64,000 nucleotides of DNA from Vibrio chagasii (GTDB taxonomy: Bacteria > Pseudomonadota > Gammaproteobacteria > Enterobacterales > Vibrionaceae). This document shows positions 1 through 8,997 of this stretch, one piece after another. The notes beneath the pieces are model-generated. The model saw only the letters and a program-made list of their open reading frames with translations. It was not told the DNA's origin and searched no databases. The position numbers and the translations under genes were made by a program. Positions within the stretch are counted from its first letter, which is position 1, and each line of letters starts with the position of its first letter. The stretch spans positions 1,488,001 through 1,552,000 of the forward strand of contig CP090851.1 in NCBI GenBank assembly GCA_041879415.1, read 5' to 3'.

Positions 1-71
1 CGGTCACTGAAGTACTCCATAGTGACCAAGTCGTGAATTAGCACGTACTCTTGTCCGAATATGACCTCCAA
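1..71 (-). CDS. Possible 5' end of a gene running off the left edge
   Basis: On the minus strand an open frame starts with TTG at 71 and reads to the window edge (about 23 codons, beginning (M/L)EVIFGQEYVLIHDLVTM). The composition looks protein-like, and an in-frame stop lies two codons upstream of the TTG. The Shine-Dalgarno is weak. An ATG at position 20 is an alternative start. I do not recognise the family; this could be chance. Confidence 0.25.
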   Translation of the reverse strand, partial: MEVIFGQEYVLIHDLVTMEYFSD

Positions 72-129
72 ATTCTACTAAACTCACCGCACAATGGGGT
101 TAATTGTTAAATTAATGTGAAGCCTCGCA

Positions 130-1143
130 ATGATAAACACACTTCCAGCTCCAGACTGCGTGATTAACTCCAATGGTCACCCAACCATCGGGCATTTCGA
201 TGGCATCCCAAAACAATTAAACATAGAAAACTTCGATTATCGAAACGCCATGGACGCAAAAGCAAACCCTTGGCATAAACACTTCCACTACAAACAATTT
301 CAGTTTGTAAGCTTAGTTACACAGACTCACATCATTGGCGTAGCTATTGCTGACATTCGTTACTTGAGTTCAGCGTTTTGTTACGTATACGACATAGAGA
401 GTAACCACCTAACAGAGTCCAATTGGCTGCGACCTTTAGGGCTTGATAAGCAGATCACCCACTCCCCCTTTGAAGGTTCGACAAAAATTGCAGGTCAAAG
501 CATCGCTTTCAATATCAAAGAAGGACAGTGGAACGTTGCAATCAACACCAAGCTCATCAATGCCGAATTTTGCTTGCTGCCAGATCCCGATAGCTTACCT
601 ATGGCGATGTGCACACCAACCGGTTATTCAGGGTGGACCTACACCCAAAAACACAATGCACTCAGAGTAACTGGGACACTTAAGATAAACCAACATGAGG
701 TCTCTCTTCTCAATGCACGTGCTGGCTATGACTTTTCTGCTGGATACATGAGACGTGAAACCAGTTGGCGTTGGGCTAGCATCAATACGCTAGTCAATAA
801 CACGAACATTGGCCTTAACCTCGCGGCCGGAGTTAATGAGACGGGTGGCTGTGAGAACGTACTGTGGATTAACGGGACCCGGCACTTACTTAACGGTGCT
901 CAGTTTACATTTAGCCGCCAAGATGCCCATTTACCTTGGCAGATAACGTCTGCAGATGGTCGCATCAACCTGACTTTTACTCCCTCCAACCATCGCAGCG
1001 AGAAACTCAACCTATGGCTGTTAAAGAGTAACTTTCGCCAGTTCATCGGGCACTTTTCTGGCTCAATCCAAGACAATGATGGCATCACGCACCAACTCAA
1101 TAATGTACTTGGTTTGACGGAAGACCACTTTGCTCGTTGGTAA
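130..1143 (+). CDS. DUF2804 family protein
   Basis: This 337-residue protein has the features of the DUF2804 family: an N-terminal stretch with HFDGIPKQLNIENFDYR, a central YDFSAGYMRRETSWRWAS block, and a C-terminal FRQFIGHFSGSI segment. No signal peptide or membrane segment is visible, so it is probably cytoplasmic. The biochemical function of the family is unknown to me; a role in lipid metabolism is sometimes suggested by neighbours, and here the next gene is a membrane fatty acid hydroxylase-type protein. The ATG at 130 has only a weak ribosome binding site. The two genes are probably co-transcribed (75 bases apart). Confidence 0.8.
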   Translation: MINTLPAPDCVINSNGHPTIGHFDGIPKQLNIENFDYRNAMDAKANPWHKHFHYKQFQFVSLVTQTHIIGVAIADIRYLSSAFCYVYDIESNHLTESNWLRPLGLDKQITHSPFEGSTKIAGQSIAFNIKEGQWNVAINTKLINAEFCLLPDPDSLPMAMCTPTGYSGWTYTQKHNALRVTGTLKINQHEVSLLNARAGYDFSAGYMRRETSWRWASINTLVNNTNIGLNLAAGVNETGGCENVLWINGTRHLLNGAQFTFSRQDAHLPWQITSADGRINLTFTPSNHRSEKLNLWLLKSNFRQFIGHFSGSIQDNDGITHQLNNVLGLTEDHFARW

Positions 1144-1217
1144 CCGAATCTTCTGACGGCTTAATTACGGGTTATGACCTAGACACCTCAAGTATGACTT
1201 CTCAACAAGGATACAAC

Positions 1218-2066
1218 ATGAATATCGACGCATTAATCAATCATCCAGAATGGCTGCTGTTGGTACTGGCACCTTTATTCATGATTTGCATGCTGGCCGA
1301 GTATTTTATTGGCCAGAAGCAAGGCGGTTTACCAGATAACTCCAGCTATAAGCTATCCGAAGTGGTTTGTAATTTCACATTGGCAGGCATGCATCAGCTG
1401 TCGGATCTATTGACCGGGCTGCTGGTCGTTCAGCTTTACCTCTGGTTATTTGGTTGGCGTTTAATGGACATAGAGATAGGCGTGTTGAGTTTCATTTTGC
1501 TCATGGTTTTACAGGATTTTTTCTATTACTGGTTCCATCGAGCAAGTCATCGTGTTCGCTGGATGTGGGCAGCTCATGTCGCTCACCACAGCTCAGAACG
1601 CATGAACTTTAGTACTGCTTTTCGTCAAAGCTTAATGTACCCAATCGCGGGGATGTGGCTATTCTGGGTGCCGTTAGTCATCATAGGGTTCGACCCGAAA
1701 TGGGTAATATTCGTCGTGCTTTTGAATCTTGGTTTGCAGTTTTTTGTCCACACACAGTGGGTTCGAAGCTTAGGGCCTCTTGAATACCTGTTTAACACAC
1801 CATCGCACCACCGCGTGCACCACGGCAGAAACCCGCAATACATCGATAAAAACTACGCAGGGATTTTGATAATCTGGGATAAGCTATTTGGCACTTTCGA
1901 GCCAGAAGTTGAAACCGTACGTTACGGCGTCACCAAGCCAGTCAACAGCTATAATCCCATTACAGTCACTTTCCAAGAGTGGAGAGCGATATTGAAAGAC
2001 TTACGTAGCCAAAGATTAACGCTGCAACAAAAAGTAAAGCTCATGCTCTCACCTCCTACTGATTAA
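1218..2066 (+). CDS. Sterol desaturase/fatty acid hydroxylase family membrane protein
   Basis: This is an integral membrane di-iron oxygenase of the fatty acid hydroxylase superfamily. The histidine clusters are present in order: HRASH (HxxxH), HVAHHSSE (HxxHH) and HHRVHHGRN (HHxxHH), followed by a typical NYAGILIIWDKLFGTFEPE. Four or more hydrophobic segments precede and separate them. The likely start is the ATG at 1218 (MNIDAL), because AAGGA lies 7 bases upstream; the frame is open further upstream to a TTG at 1137 that overlaps the preceding gene. The substrate (fatty acid, sterol or alkylglycerol) cannot be told from the sequence. It ends only 10 bases from the convergent usher-like gene. 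Confidence 0.85.
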   Translation: MNIDALINHPEWLLLVLAPLFMICMLAEYFIGQKQGGLPDNSSYKLSEVVCNFTLAGMHQLSDLLTGLLVVQLYLWLFGWRLMDIEIGVLSFILLMVLQDFFYYWFHRASHRVRWMWAAHVAHHSSERMNFSTAFRQSLMYPIAGMWLFWVPLVIIGFDPKWVIFVVLLNLGLQFFVHTQWVRSLGPLEYLFNTPSHHRVHHGRNPQYIDKNYAGILIIWDKLFGTFEPEVETVRYGVTKPVNSYNPITVTFQEWRAILKDLRSQRLTLQQKVKLMLSPPTD

Positions 2067-2076
2067 GCGTAACCAG

Positions 2077-4542
2077 TTAGTAAACCTTATGAAAGTCGAT
2101 CAGCTGGAATGTTAGGTCGCTGACCCAGAAGTCGCCATCTAAATCGGCACCTTGAACGAATCGATTATCCCCCATTTCTAGCGTGATAATGTATTTTCCA
2201 GCAATCAGGCCCTCTACCATGTAAAAGCCATCGCTTTCTATTTCACTGGAATATTCGGTGCCTTTCTGGATGTGTTTAAAGTGCAGGTACGCATTGCTTT
2301 CTATATCCCCTTCCACTGTGCCATCCACACCAAACGACACCACCATTTCAATAGGAGCATGAGTCTGTCCCACTTGCTTAGTATTCACAAACACTGGATT
2401 CTGAATTGGAGTTAAGTTGAGGTCTAACGCCCCTTCATCGATATAAATAGGTAGCTTTTCTCTAGCTGGCACACTTGAGAACTCAAACCTTCCCTTCGAG
2501 TCACTGACAGCACGTTGATCGAGAACCTGTAAACTAACTCCGGCTATGGGTTGTTTATGATGGTCATAAACAATGCCGGTCAGTTTAGAGTGGTTGTATC
2601 GATTCCATTCAACAAACTCGCCAATATCTTCATCGAAGTAGGTTTTTGCGCCAAATTCCGTGGTCATTTCCACGCCATACCGGTCTTCTGTCCCTTCCAG
2701 TTTAAACAGTAGGTACGGATTCACACGAGCTTCCAAAGAGGCTGTAAATGAGACCTGTTGTTTCTGGTAACGTGCAGATACGTTAGTGGTCAGCTCTTGA
2801 AACACCTCTAGAGGGTCAAGCACACACTCTTTACAAGCATTTCTCCATGAAAGCTCCGTGCGTTCGTGATGCCCAGATCCATTCACTGTTCCAGATATAT
2901 TCCACGAGGTGTCAGAAAAGCCGCTTTTAGCGAGCTCGACAGTATGCAAGTAACTGTCTTGGTGAGTATCTTTCGCGTATTGATAATCGCCAGCATAAGA
3001 AAGGAACAGATTGCTCGACACTTTGGCGTTCACTTTTGGCTCTACACTTAACTCGTCATCATCGTTTCTTACCGTTAAAAAGGCGGTCAGATTGGCAAGA
3101 GACAAGTTGTATTTGAAAACATCATACTCCATCGACTCTAAAGCCAATTCATCGGTCTTATTAAGCTCAATCGATGCAGACTGATCGCCACCTAACAAGA
3201 TATCAAACTCCATGGGGAACCGATTAAAATCGGGTAACCAACCAATATGTCCAGCAAACCAATGTGTCGGTAAATATCGCCCCTGAAAACCGACTAAATC
3301 TTTGCCATGCTGCCGTCTGAAAGCACTACCCACGGTAAAGTAATCAGCGAGGCCATATTCTAGAGACACCGCGCCCGCTCGATCTGCGCCCTCATTGCCT
3401 ACTACCTCTACGCCCCAATCGTTACGCGGCAAAAAAGCATCTTCTAACCCAGCAACGGTGATCTCTTCTTCCTGCCACACCCCTTTTGATAAGTAGTAAC
3501 GAAACTTAATGGTGTCACCGGGGGAAATGTTGTCTTCTTCAATAACAAAGCGCCCAAACTCATCAGAGCGATAAGTCCTTTGGTAGATGCCATTAACCAA
3601 CACATCAATGCTGATATTCGGTTGAGTTGTACGCTCCAATTGTAAGTTGCCGAACTCTGGCTGACGGTTCCGATTGGTGTAGTAGAGACCGTCTTCAAGG
3701 GTTTGGTTAACCGTAAAAACGCTGCCATCCAACAATACATGCCCTAACTCAAGCGAACCCTCACCATCGTTCGTCTCAACCGCGATGTTGTAATAGACGA
3801 TGGGCTGATCTTCTCTCGAATCGATAGATAATCGGGATAAGGAGTGTTCGGTGCTTAGAATGGTATCGGAAATGGCATAGACATCACCTCCCTCTTCACT
3901 ATCGTGATATACAGACATTGCTACGCGTGTCGCTAAGCCCACCGTTGCTTGAGGCTCTACGACAGGCACGTTAGAGGCTCGTTTCAATTCTTCGGCTTTC
4001 TTTCGAGATTCATTTTTGATCTTTGAGATCACCGCTTCCAGCTCAGTTAACGAGCTGAACTCTGGCGACACTGTTAACCGATAATCATCAATATCCCAAC
4101 GGACTTTTGCGGGAATACAGGCTTGTAAGCTGTACCAGTGGATATACGTTTCTGCATCAATCACCTCAAACTTAATCGACTGGATATTCGTATCATCGCG
4201 ATAACAAATTGCTTGCTGGGTATCGACGATATAGGGAGGAGACTCTCTACCTACATCTTGCGGCAGGTAGATTTCACAATAGCCGTCTTCATCGCATTGG
4301 CCATTCATCTCTAGTAGAGAAAATGCCGCATTGGATATCGAAACAAACGGCTCTTCGTAGTCATCCATCATCACGCGATAAAAGCTATCACCGACTTGTC
4401 CTACTCGAACCTCGATATGAGCAGGATAGAGTTCGCTCGCCTCATCTTCACCTTGTAACTGTGATTGCGCGGGAAAAGGCAATAATGAGTAAAGCAAGAC
4501 AAGTCGGAAAACCAGATGATGGAACATGGTTCTTGTCGTCAC
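2077..4542 (-). CDS. Outer-membrane usher-like protein with C-terminal carboxypeptidase-regulatory-like domain
   Basis: This 821-residue secreted protein has a signal peptide (hydrophobic stretch ending near FPAQS) and a long beta-rich body. It lies directly downstream of a PapD-like chaperone and two small pilin-like genes, the place an usher holds in chaperone-usher operons. Blocks such as GDTIKFRYYLSKGVWQEEEITVAG and the ELGHVLLDGSVFTVNQTLEDG region resemble usher pore and plug strands. From about residue 650 a CarboxypepD_reg-type fold (LTGIVYDHHKQPIAGVSLQV...DSKGRFEFSSVP) forms the C-terminus. Two cysteine pairs occur near the N-terminus and one around residue 565. It is remote from the FimD/PapC type and closer in flavour to alternative ushers (CS1/TcfC-like). 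The frame starts with GTG at 4542; the ATG at 4527 is an alternative and gives a more ordinary signal peptide. Confidence 0.65.
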   Translation of the reverse strand: MTTRTMFHHLVFRLVLLYSLLPFPAQSQLQGEDEASELYPAHIEVRVGQVGDSFYRVMMDDYEEPFVSISNAAFSLLEMNGQCDEDGYCEIYLPQDVGRESPPYIVDTQQAICYRDDTNIQSIKFEVIDAETYIHWYSLQACIPAKVRWDIDDYRLTVSPEFSSLTELEAVISKIKNESRKKAEELKRASNVPVVEPQATVGLATRVAMSVYHDSEEGGDVYAISDTILSTEHSLSRLSIDSREDQPIVYYNIAVETNDGEGSLELGHVLLDGSVFTVNQTLEDGLYYTNRNRQPEFGNLQLERTTQPNISIDVLVNGIYQRTYRSDEFGRFVIEEDNISPGDTIKFRYYLSKGVWQEEEITVAGLEDAFLPRNDWGVEVVGNEGADRAGAVSLEYGLADYFTVGSAFRRQHGKDLVGFQGRYLPTHWFAGHIGWLPDFNRFPMEFDILLGGDQSASIELNKTDELALESMEYDVFKYNLSLANLTAFLTVRNDDDELSVEPKVNAKVSSNLFLSYAGDYQYAKDTHQDSYLHTVELAKSGFSDTSWNISGTVNGSGHHERTELSWRNACKECVLDPLEVFQELTTNVSARYQKQQVSFTASLEARVNPYLLFKLEGTEDRYGVEMTTEFGAKTYFDEDIGEFVEWNRYNHSKLTGIVYDHHKQPIAGVSLQVLDQRAVSDSKGRFEFSSVPAREKLPIYIDEGALDLNLTPIQNPVFVNTKQVGQTHAPIEMVVSFGVDGTVEGDIESNAYLHFKHIQKGTEYSSEIESDGFYMVEGLIAGKYIITLEMGDNRFVQGADLDGDFWVSDLTFQLIDFHKVY

Positions 4543-4581
4543 TCAGTTGAGCGCCTGGTCACTGATAATAGAGACGTCGGC

Positions 4582-5286
4582 CTACAGAACACATTCGTAC
4601 AAAGGTTGGTCGTTTTGTACTAATGACACCTTAGATCCTTTCGGAAACGGCTTAGTTAACTCCGCATTACGAAGCAACACTACCTTTTCACTGTGTTCAT
4701 CAACATTCAGTTTGGCGCTAAACTGAAACTTACCATCATTCGTGATCTTAAGGTTTTGATCAGCACATTGGAACTTCACGTCCTGAACTTGCTCGCCTTT
4801 TTGAACATACACTGGAACATAACTATTGATATGGAAATTGAGCTCAAATGCTGAACCATTGTTCGAACGCACCGTTCTTGATAAATCAGTCGCTTCAGGT
4901 GCTTTCGCTATTGGTGAAAACCATAGATAAGCACGGTACTCTCCATCAGGCATATCGTCAGGTAAGGCGTTCATACGCAAACGAACAGTGCGCCTTTGAT
5001 TAGGCTTTAGTTCACGGATGATTGGTGGTGAGACCTTAATCCAATCAGCAATGTTTTCTGACTCAGCAATATTAGCGTCAGTGCGAACTAAGCCGCTTGC
5101 CTTTACTGAACGGTAGATGGGCTTTATCTCTAGTCGGATCGGTTCATTTGAATTATTCTCCACGACAATTTTCTCCGTGACTGAGGCATCAGCGTCTAGG
5201 ACAAAGCGAGTCGGTGCGATAAGGAGTTGAGCGTAAGCTTGTGCAGTGAAAAGTAAGCCGAAAAAGCATGAGATAAATAACTTCAT
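4582..5286 (-). CDS. Periplasmic fimbrial chaperone (PapD-like fold)
   Basis: This 234-residue protein has a clear signal peptide (MKLFISCFFGLLFTAQAYA). The mature part reads like a PapD-like immunoglobulin chaperone: LLIAPTRFVLDADASVTEKIVVENNSNEPIRLEI at the N-terminus, then IKVSPPIIRELKPNQRRTVRLR, which matches the G1-strand region that donates to pilin subunits, and DGEYRAYLWFSPI at the end of domain 1. Its role would be to fold and cap the two upstream subunits and hand them to the downstream usher. Its ATG overlaps the stop of the preceding gene (ATGA), so translation is probably coupled. Confidence 0.8.
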   Translation of the reverse strand: MKLFISCFFGLLFTAQAYAQLLIAPTRFVLDADASVTEKIVVENNSNEPIRLEIKPIYRSVKASGLVRTDANIAESENIADWIKVSPPIIRELKPNQRRTVRLRMNALPDDMPDGEYRAYLWFSPIAKAPEATDLSRTVRSNNGSAFELNFHINSYVPVYVQKGEQVQDVKFQCADQNLKITNDGKFQFSAKLNVDEHSEKVVLLRNAELTKPFPKGSKVSLVQNDQPLYECVL

Positions 5287-5732
5287 TTATAATTGACCTC
5301 AAAAGGGATAGTGCTGGTATAAAGGCCAGCAGGATGATTAGCGCCAATTTTTACTTTTGCACCAATACACAGAAGTTTGCTTCTCCCATTCCCTTTAATT
5401 TTTGCTCGACCTCTCTTAGACAAGCCACAGCCAAAATAAAATTTCCTGATTCGAAGACGTTTCGATTTTTGAGAATGGTTAAGATATTGATTAGAAGGAA
5501 GCGAAACCACGATCTTTTTTCCCGGATCGCCTTCAACATAAAAACGAACCACGTAAATCTGACCATTAGCCGGATTAGCATCGGCATTTTGTCCAGAACC
5601 AGAGATATACATACCAGGAAATTTCACTTCCATATTTTCAGGAATTATTTCCAGAGCATAGAACGGGCTTGAATATAGAGTCAGTCCGATATATATCGCG
5701 TATTTAACTACGCATTCAAATAGAGACTTCAT
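5283..5732 (-). CDS. Putative minor pilin/adhesin subunit of the chaperone-usher cluster
   Basis: This 149-residue secreted protein has a hydrophobic leader ending near SPFYA. Its C-terminus (AGLYTSTIPFEVNYK) has the same alternating pattern as the end of the major subunit (AGTYAANVAVDVTYQ), which is typical of a pilin last strand. The centre is very basic (SQKSKRLRIRKFYFGCGLSKRGRAK) and contains two cysteines that may pair. It lies between the major subunit and the chaperone and is translationally coupled to the chaperone. I infer a minor or tip subunit; sequence family not recognised with certainty. Confidence 0.55.
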   Translation of the reverse strand: MKSLFECVVKYAIYIGLTLYSSPFYALEIIPENMEVKFPGMYISGSGQNADANPANGQIYVVRFYVEGDPGKKIVVSLPSNQYLNHSQKSKRLRIRKFYFGCGLSKRGRAKIKGNGRSKLLCIGAKVKIGANHPAGLYTSTIPFEVNYK

Positions 5733-5784
5733 AGTAAAAGCGGCTGCTCTATTACAGCCACAATATTATACTAGTTTCACTTAA

Positions 5785-6219
5785 TTATTGGTAAGTAACA
5801 TCAACTGCAACGTTTGCAGCATAAGTACCAGCTACCAACGATGCGCTTGAAGTACGAGCCGTACCACCAATATTAAGATCCGCAGTACCACCAGTTAGGG
5901 TTATAGCGTTGTTAAAATCAAACTCAGCAGCAATCGTATTTACACCGTTAACTAAGTTGGTATCAGAAATACTTACTGTCACCGTATCACCTGATTCACC
6001 CGTAAGTGTAAACGCCGCAGCTCCTGCATCACCTTGAGCAACAACAACATCTGTCGTGTTATCTGAAGTGATGATACCGAAATCTAAATCACTCGTTTTT
6101 GTCATTGTAATCGCTTGTTTTACTTCTAGTGTTGCATCAAAAGTGTCACTCACAGCAAAAACGTTTGCTGAAGAGATAGAAAGTGCAGAGACGGCAACAA
6201 CCTTAAAGACTTTATTCAT
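5785..6219 (-). CDS. DUF4402-type major fimbrial subunit
   Basis: This 144-residue protein has a signal peptide (MNKVFKVVAVSALSISSANVFA) and a small, acidic, beta-rich, cysteine-free body (DLDFGIITSD..., GESGDTVTVSISDT, ...AGTYAANVAVDVTYQ) that fits DUF4402 subunits found next to alternative chaperone-usher genes. It is the first gene of the cluster and would be the most strongly expressed. The ATG has AGGA 11 bases upstream. The long AT-rich region upstream should carry the promoter. The low-complexity composition rich in Thr, Val, Ala and Asp is usual for polymerised subunits. Confidence 0.7.
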   Translation of the reverse strand: MNKVFKVVAVSALSISSANVFAVSDTFDATLEVKQAITMTKTSDLDFGIITSDNTTDVVVAQGDAGAAAFTLTGESGDTVTVSISDTNLVNGVNTIAAEFDFNNAITLTGGTADLNIGGTARTSSASLVAGTYAANVAVDVTYQ

Positions 6220-7174
6220 TTCTTTAATCCTTTATATAAAATCGGCTTTATTATTAGGGTTACCTAATAGTCAAACATAGTTAACAATTAAGTAACAACA
6301 ATCCTATTTAGAAAATATATATATTGACACTTATTTATAAAGAAATGGGACGCATTGAGAATAAGATCACGCTAATTGATATAAATAACACCAATAAAAA
6401 TAATGGTATTAGAGCATTTCATCCAACAATATATAAAACTTGTTTTACATCCTAATCAGTTAATAAATATATTTATTTAATCAAGAACACTTAAATTTTT
6501 TAGAATATATTAAAAATACAGTACGAGATAAATTTGAAGTAAGACGAGAAAACGACGTATATAGATCAGCGTGTTGCAATAAAGTCTCAAATTTGAAACA
6601 AACTAGAGAAACCATAACCTTGTAATAAAATTGAAATATTAACCGGCAAGGGGTTAATTTATGTAACCTCACTATTGATAGTGTATTAAAAATAAGACAT
6701 ATCAAATCATCTAACATTATTATTTGTTACGGTGATTAAGACTATTAAATAACGTCTAAAAAGGAGGATAATTTGATATTAATGACCTATTCAGTTTCAT
6801 TTCTCACGAGCGTTAAGTGCAGCAAAGCGCGTGATATTAGAAGCTTGATGCAAGGTAGTTGAAAGCGGTAACACACTCATCTTTAGACTCAGTAATGCTT
6901 TGGCTGTCTTTTAACTGTCTATGGTTGACTCCAAATCCCAAATTGCCTCCCCTTCGAGTACTTTAACCGCAACACTTTGTTGGTCCATCTTGCCAAGAAA
7001 TAACCAACCTAAGATACCCAGTCCCCGATTTCAGTCTGATTGAATAGGAATGCAGCACTTTCCTGCAATTTATTTGTGATCTGGGTTGCACGCGTACCGC
7101 ATACTATCAGATACTGAACAAAACTAACCTTCAGCCACAGTACACAGTTACCCGTAGACTGTTCAGGAAATTCA
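6220..7174. other. Long AT-rich intergenic region between the fimbrial cluster and sbcB
   Basis: The 955 bases should hold the promoter of the leftward fimbrial operon (right next to 6219) and of rightward sbcB. The first 500 bases are very AT-rich and carry no convincing gene; a 78-codon minus-strand frame at 6481-6717 has odd composition and no good ribosome binding site. A short plus-strand frame at 6773 follows a perfect AAGGAGG, and a possible broken minus-strand gene lies at 6911-7188. I see no riboswitch or RNA gene I can name. Confidence 0.5.
6773..6862 (+). CDS. Possible 29-codon small ORF behind a perfect Shine-Dalgarno
   Basis: AAGGAGG at 6761-6767 is followed 5 bases later by a TTG that opens a 29-codon frame (L/MILMTYSVSFLTSVKCSK...). 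An ATG lies three codons in. The only support is the unusually good ribosome binding site in an otherwise AT-rich gap. It could be a leader peptide or a remnant; it could also be chance. Confidence 0.2.
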   Translation: MILMTYSVSFLTSVKCSKARDIRSLMQGS

Positions 7175-7188
7175 ATGAGTTCAGATAA
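6911..7188 (-). pseudogene. Possible remnant of a broken gene in two frames
   Basis: On the minus strand one frame is open from 7188 to a TAG at 7009, reading through ...CGTRATQITNKLQESAAFLF and ending TEIGDWVS. The next frame is open from 7030 and contains GILGWLFLGKMDQQSVAVKV followed by LEGEAIWDLE, ending at a TAA at 6911. Both look protein-like and join head to tail with a single frame change near 7010-7030, as in a decayed gene. I do not recognise the protein. The overlap with the sbcB 5' end and the short length leave chance as a real alternative. Confidence 0.25.
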
Positions 7189-8599
7189 TCAGCCAACCTA
7201 CTTCTTTTTCGATTACGAAACATGGGGCGTGAGCCCAGCGAAAGATCGTCCAAGTCAGTTCGCCGGCGTTCGTACCGACCAAGATTTCAATATTATTGGT
7301 GAGCCATTGGTCATCTACTGCCAACCTCCTGCTGATTACCTTCCTGCACCTGAAGCTGCACTGATTACTCGAATCACTCCACAAAAAGCCATGTCTCAAG
7401 GCCTGGCGGAACCAGAGTTCATCGCTAAGATCCATGCTGAACTTGCAAAGCCGAACACCACAAGCCTTGGTTACAACAGTATTCGATTCGATGATGAAGT
7501 CACGCGATACACCTGTTACCGTAACTTCATTGACCCGTATGCATGGAGCTGGCAGAACGGTAACTCTCGTTGGGATCTTTTAGATGTGATGCGTGCCGTA
7601 CACGCCCTGCGTCCTGACGGTATTGTTTGGCCAGAAAACGAAGAAGGTTTCCCAAGCTTTAAACTGGAACATCTATCTGTGGCAAATGGCATTGAACACG
7701 AAAACGCGCACGATGCGATGGCCGATGTTATTGCGACGATTGAACTCGCGAAAAAGCTAAAAGCCGCACAACCTAAGATGTTTGATTATCTCTACAACAT
7801 GCGCCACAAACGTAAGTTGAATGAGCTGGTCGACATCGTAAATATGACACCGTTAATGCACGTTTCAGGTATGTTCGGTCGTGACTGCAATTACACAAGC
7901 TGGATTGTTCCTATGGCGTGGCACCCTACCAATCAAAACGCGGTGATTGTTGTCGACCTAGCAAAAGATCCAAGCCCGCTATTAGAACTTGATACTGATG
8001 AGCTCAGAGAAAGACTTTACACCAAGCGCAGCGACCTAAATGAAGACGAGCTGCCAGTGCCAATTAAGCTGGTTCAACTCAACAAGTGCCCTATTCTAGC
8101 GCCAGCAAAAACGTTAACCGCTGAAAATGCTGAAACCATTGGTATTGATCGTCAGCAGTGTTTGAAGAACCTCGCGATCCTGCGCGAACACCCAGAAATT
8201 CGTGAAAAATTGATTGGCTTATATTCACAGGAACGTGAGTACGAAAAGAGCGACGATGTAGATACCCAGCTTTACGATGGCTTCTTCTCACCGGCGGATA
8301 AAACCGCGATGAACATCATCCGTGAGACTGACCCAAATAATTTATCAGCGTTAGACATTACCTTCAGTGACGAACGCATCAAGCCTTTGTTGTTCCGTTA
8401 CCGCGCACGTAACTTCCCATGGACGCTAGATGAATCCGAGCAACTTAAGTGGGCAAACCATTGTCGTGAGTTTTACGAAAGCCGCTTAGAAGAGTACATG
8501 CTCAACCTAGAGAACCTCGCACACGAACATGAAAGTGACGAGAAGAAAATGGCTATTTTGAAAGCGGTGTATCAATACGTAGAAAAGCTAGCTAGTTAA
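7175..8599 (+). CDS. sbcB: Exodeoxyribonuclease I
   Basis: This 474-residue enzyme is the 3'-5' single-strand DNA exonuclease ExoI, which acts in mismatch repair and recombination and binds the SSB C-terminus. The DnaQ-type catalytic residues are visible: FFFDYETWG (Asp13, Glu15) near the N-terminus and HDAMADV in the ExoIII-type block around residue 180. Length and the C-terminal KWANHCREFYESRLEEYMLNLENL helices agree with the family. The ATG at 7175 has AGGA 7 bases upstream. It leads a probable unit with lrgA and lrgB, 24 bases downstream. Confidence 0.95.
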   Translation: MSSDNQPTYFFFDYETWGVSPAKDRPSQFAGVRTDQDFNIIGEPLVIYCQPPADYLPAPEAALITRITPQKAMSQGLAEPEFIAKIHAELAKPNTTSLGYNSIRFDDEVTRYTCYRNFIDPYAWSWQNGNSRWDLLDVMRAVHALRPDGIVWPENEEGFPSFKLEHLSVANGIEHENAHDAMADVIATIELAKKLKAAQPKMFDYLYNMRHKRKLNELVDIVNMTPLMHVSGMFGRDCNYTSWIVPMAWHPTNQNAVIVVDLAKDPSPLLELDTDELRERLYTKRSDLNEDELPVPIKLVQLNKCPILAPAKTLTAENAETIGIDRQQCLKNLAILREHPEIREKLIGLYSQEREYEKSDDVDTQLYDGFFSPADKTAMNIIRETDPNNLSALDITFSDERIKPLLFRYRARNFPWTLDESEQLKWANHCREFYESRLEEYMLNLENLAHEHESDEKKMAILKAVYQYVEKLAS

Positions 8600-8623
8600 C
8601 CCATTATCGAGAGATGTAAAACC

Positions 8624-8995
8624 TTGAAAGAAAGATTGATCAAACTCGTTTACTGCTTAATCTCCTTCACCTTAATCATAGGTGCTCTCACTGCAGGCAA
8701 CGCGTTACAACAATACTTAGACACCTCAATCCCAGGCAGTATTTTTGGCATGTTAATTCTGTTCACTGCCATGGTGATTGGTATTGTGCCGGCACATTGG
8801 GTACAACCTGGTGCCAGCCTAATTATTCGTTTGATGATTTTACTGTTTGTCCCGATCAGTGTCGGGCTTATGGAACACTTTGACATGCTGATCGCTAACG
8901 CGCTGCCGATTATGGCGAGTGCAGTGGGTGGCACGCTCATTGTACTAGTCTCCTTATCATGGTTCTTAGACCGCTTGCTAGCGAGAGGTAAGTAA
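8624..8995 (+). CDS. CidA/LrgA family holin-like protein
   Basis: This 123-residue protein is of the LrgA/YohJ family, small inner-membrane proteins with four hydrophobic segments. The motif [19 protein letters not shown] and the [17 protein letters not shown] segment are typical. The frame begins with TTG at 8624; an upstream ATG at 8614 meets a stop at once, so TTG is the likely start. It lies 2 bases before its partner lrgB. In the family the pair has been linked to murein hydrolase control and, more recently, to pyruvate transport; the role here is not decided by sequence. Confidence 0.88.
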   Translation: MKERLIKLVYCLISFTLIIGALTAGNALQQYLDTSIPGSIFGMLILFTAMVIGIVPAHWVQPGASLIIRLMILLFVPISVGLMEHFDMLIANALPIMASAVGGTLIVLVSLSWFLDRLLARGK

Positions 8996-8997
8996 TC

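Noticed and set aside
4209..4550. Plus-strand open frame of 113 codons
   Set aside because: It is antisense to the usher-like gene, has no ribosome binding site and an arginine/serine-rich shadow composition.
6481..6717. 78-codon minus-strand frame in the AT-rich gap
   Set aside because: Phe/Leu/Ser-rich low-quality composition and no credible ribosome binding site.
6720..6900. Possible c-di-GMP riboswitch upstream of sbcB
   Set aside because: The conserved core and tetraloop-receptor sequences of GEMM riboswitches are not present.
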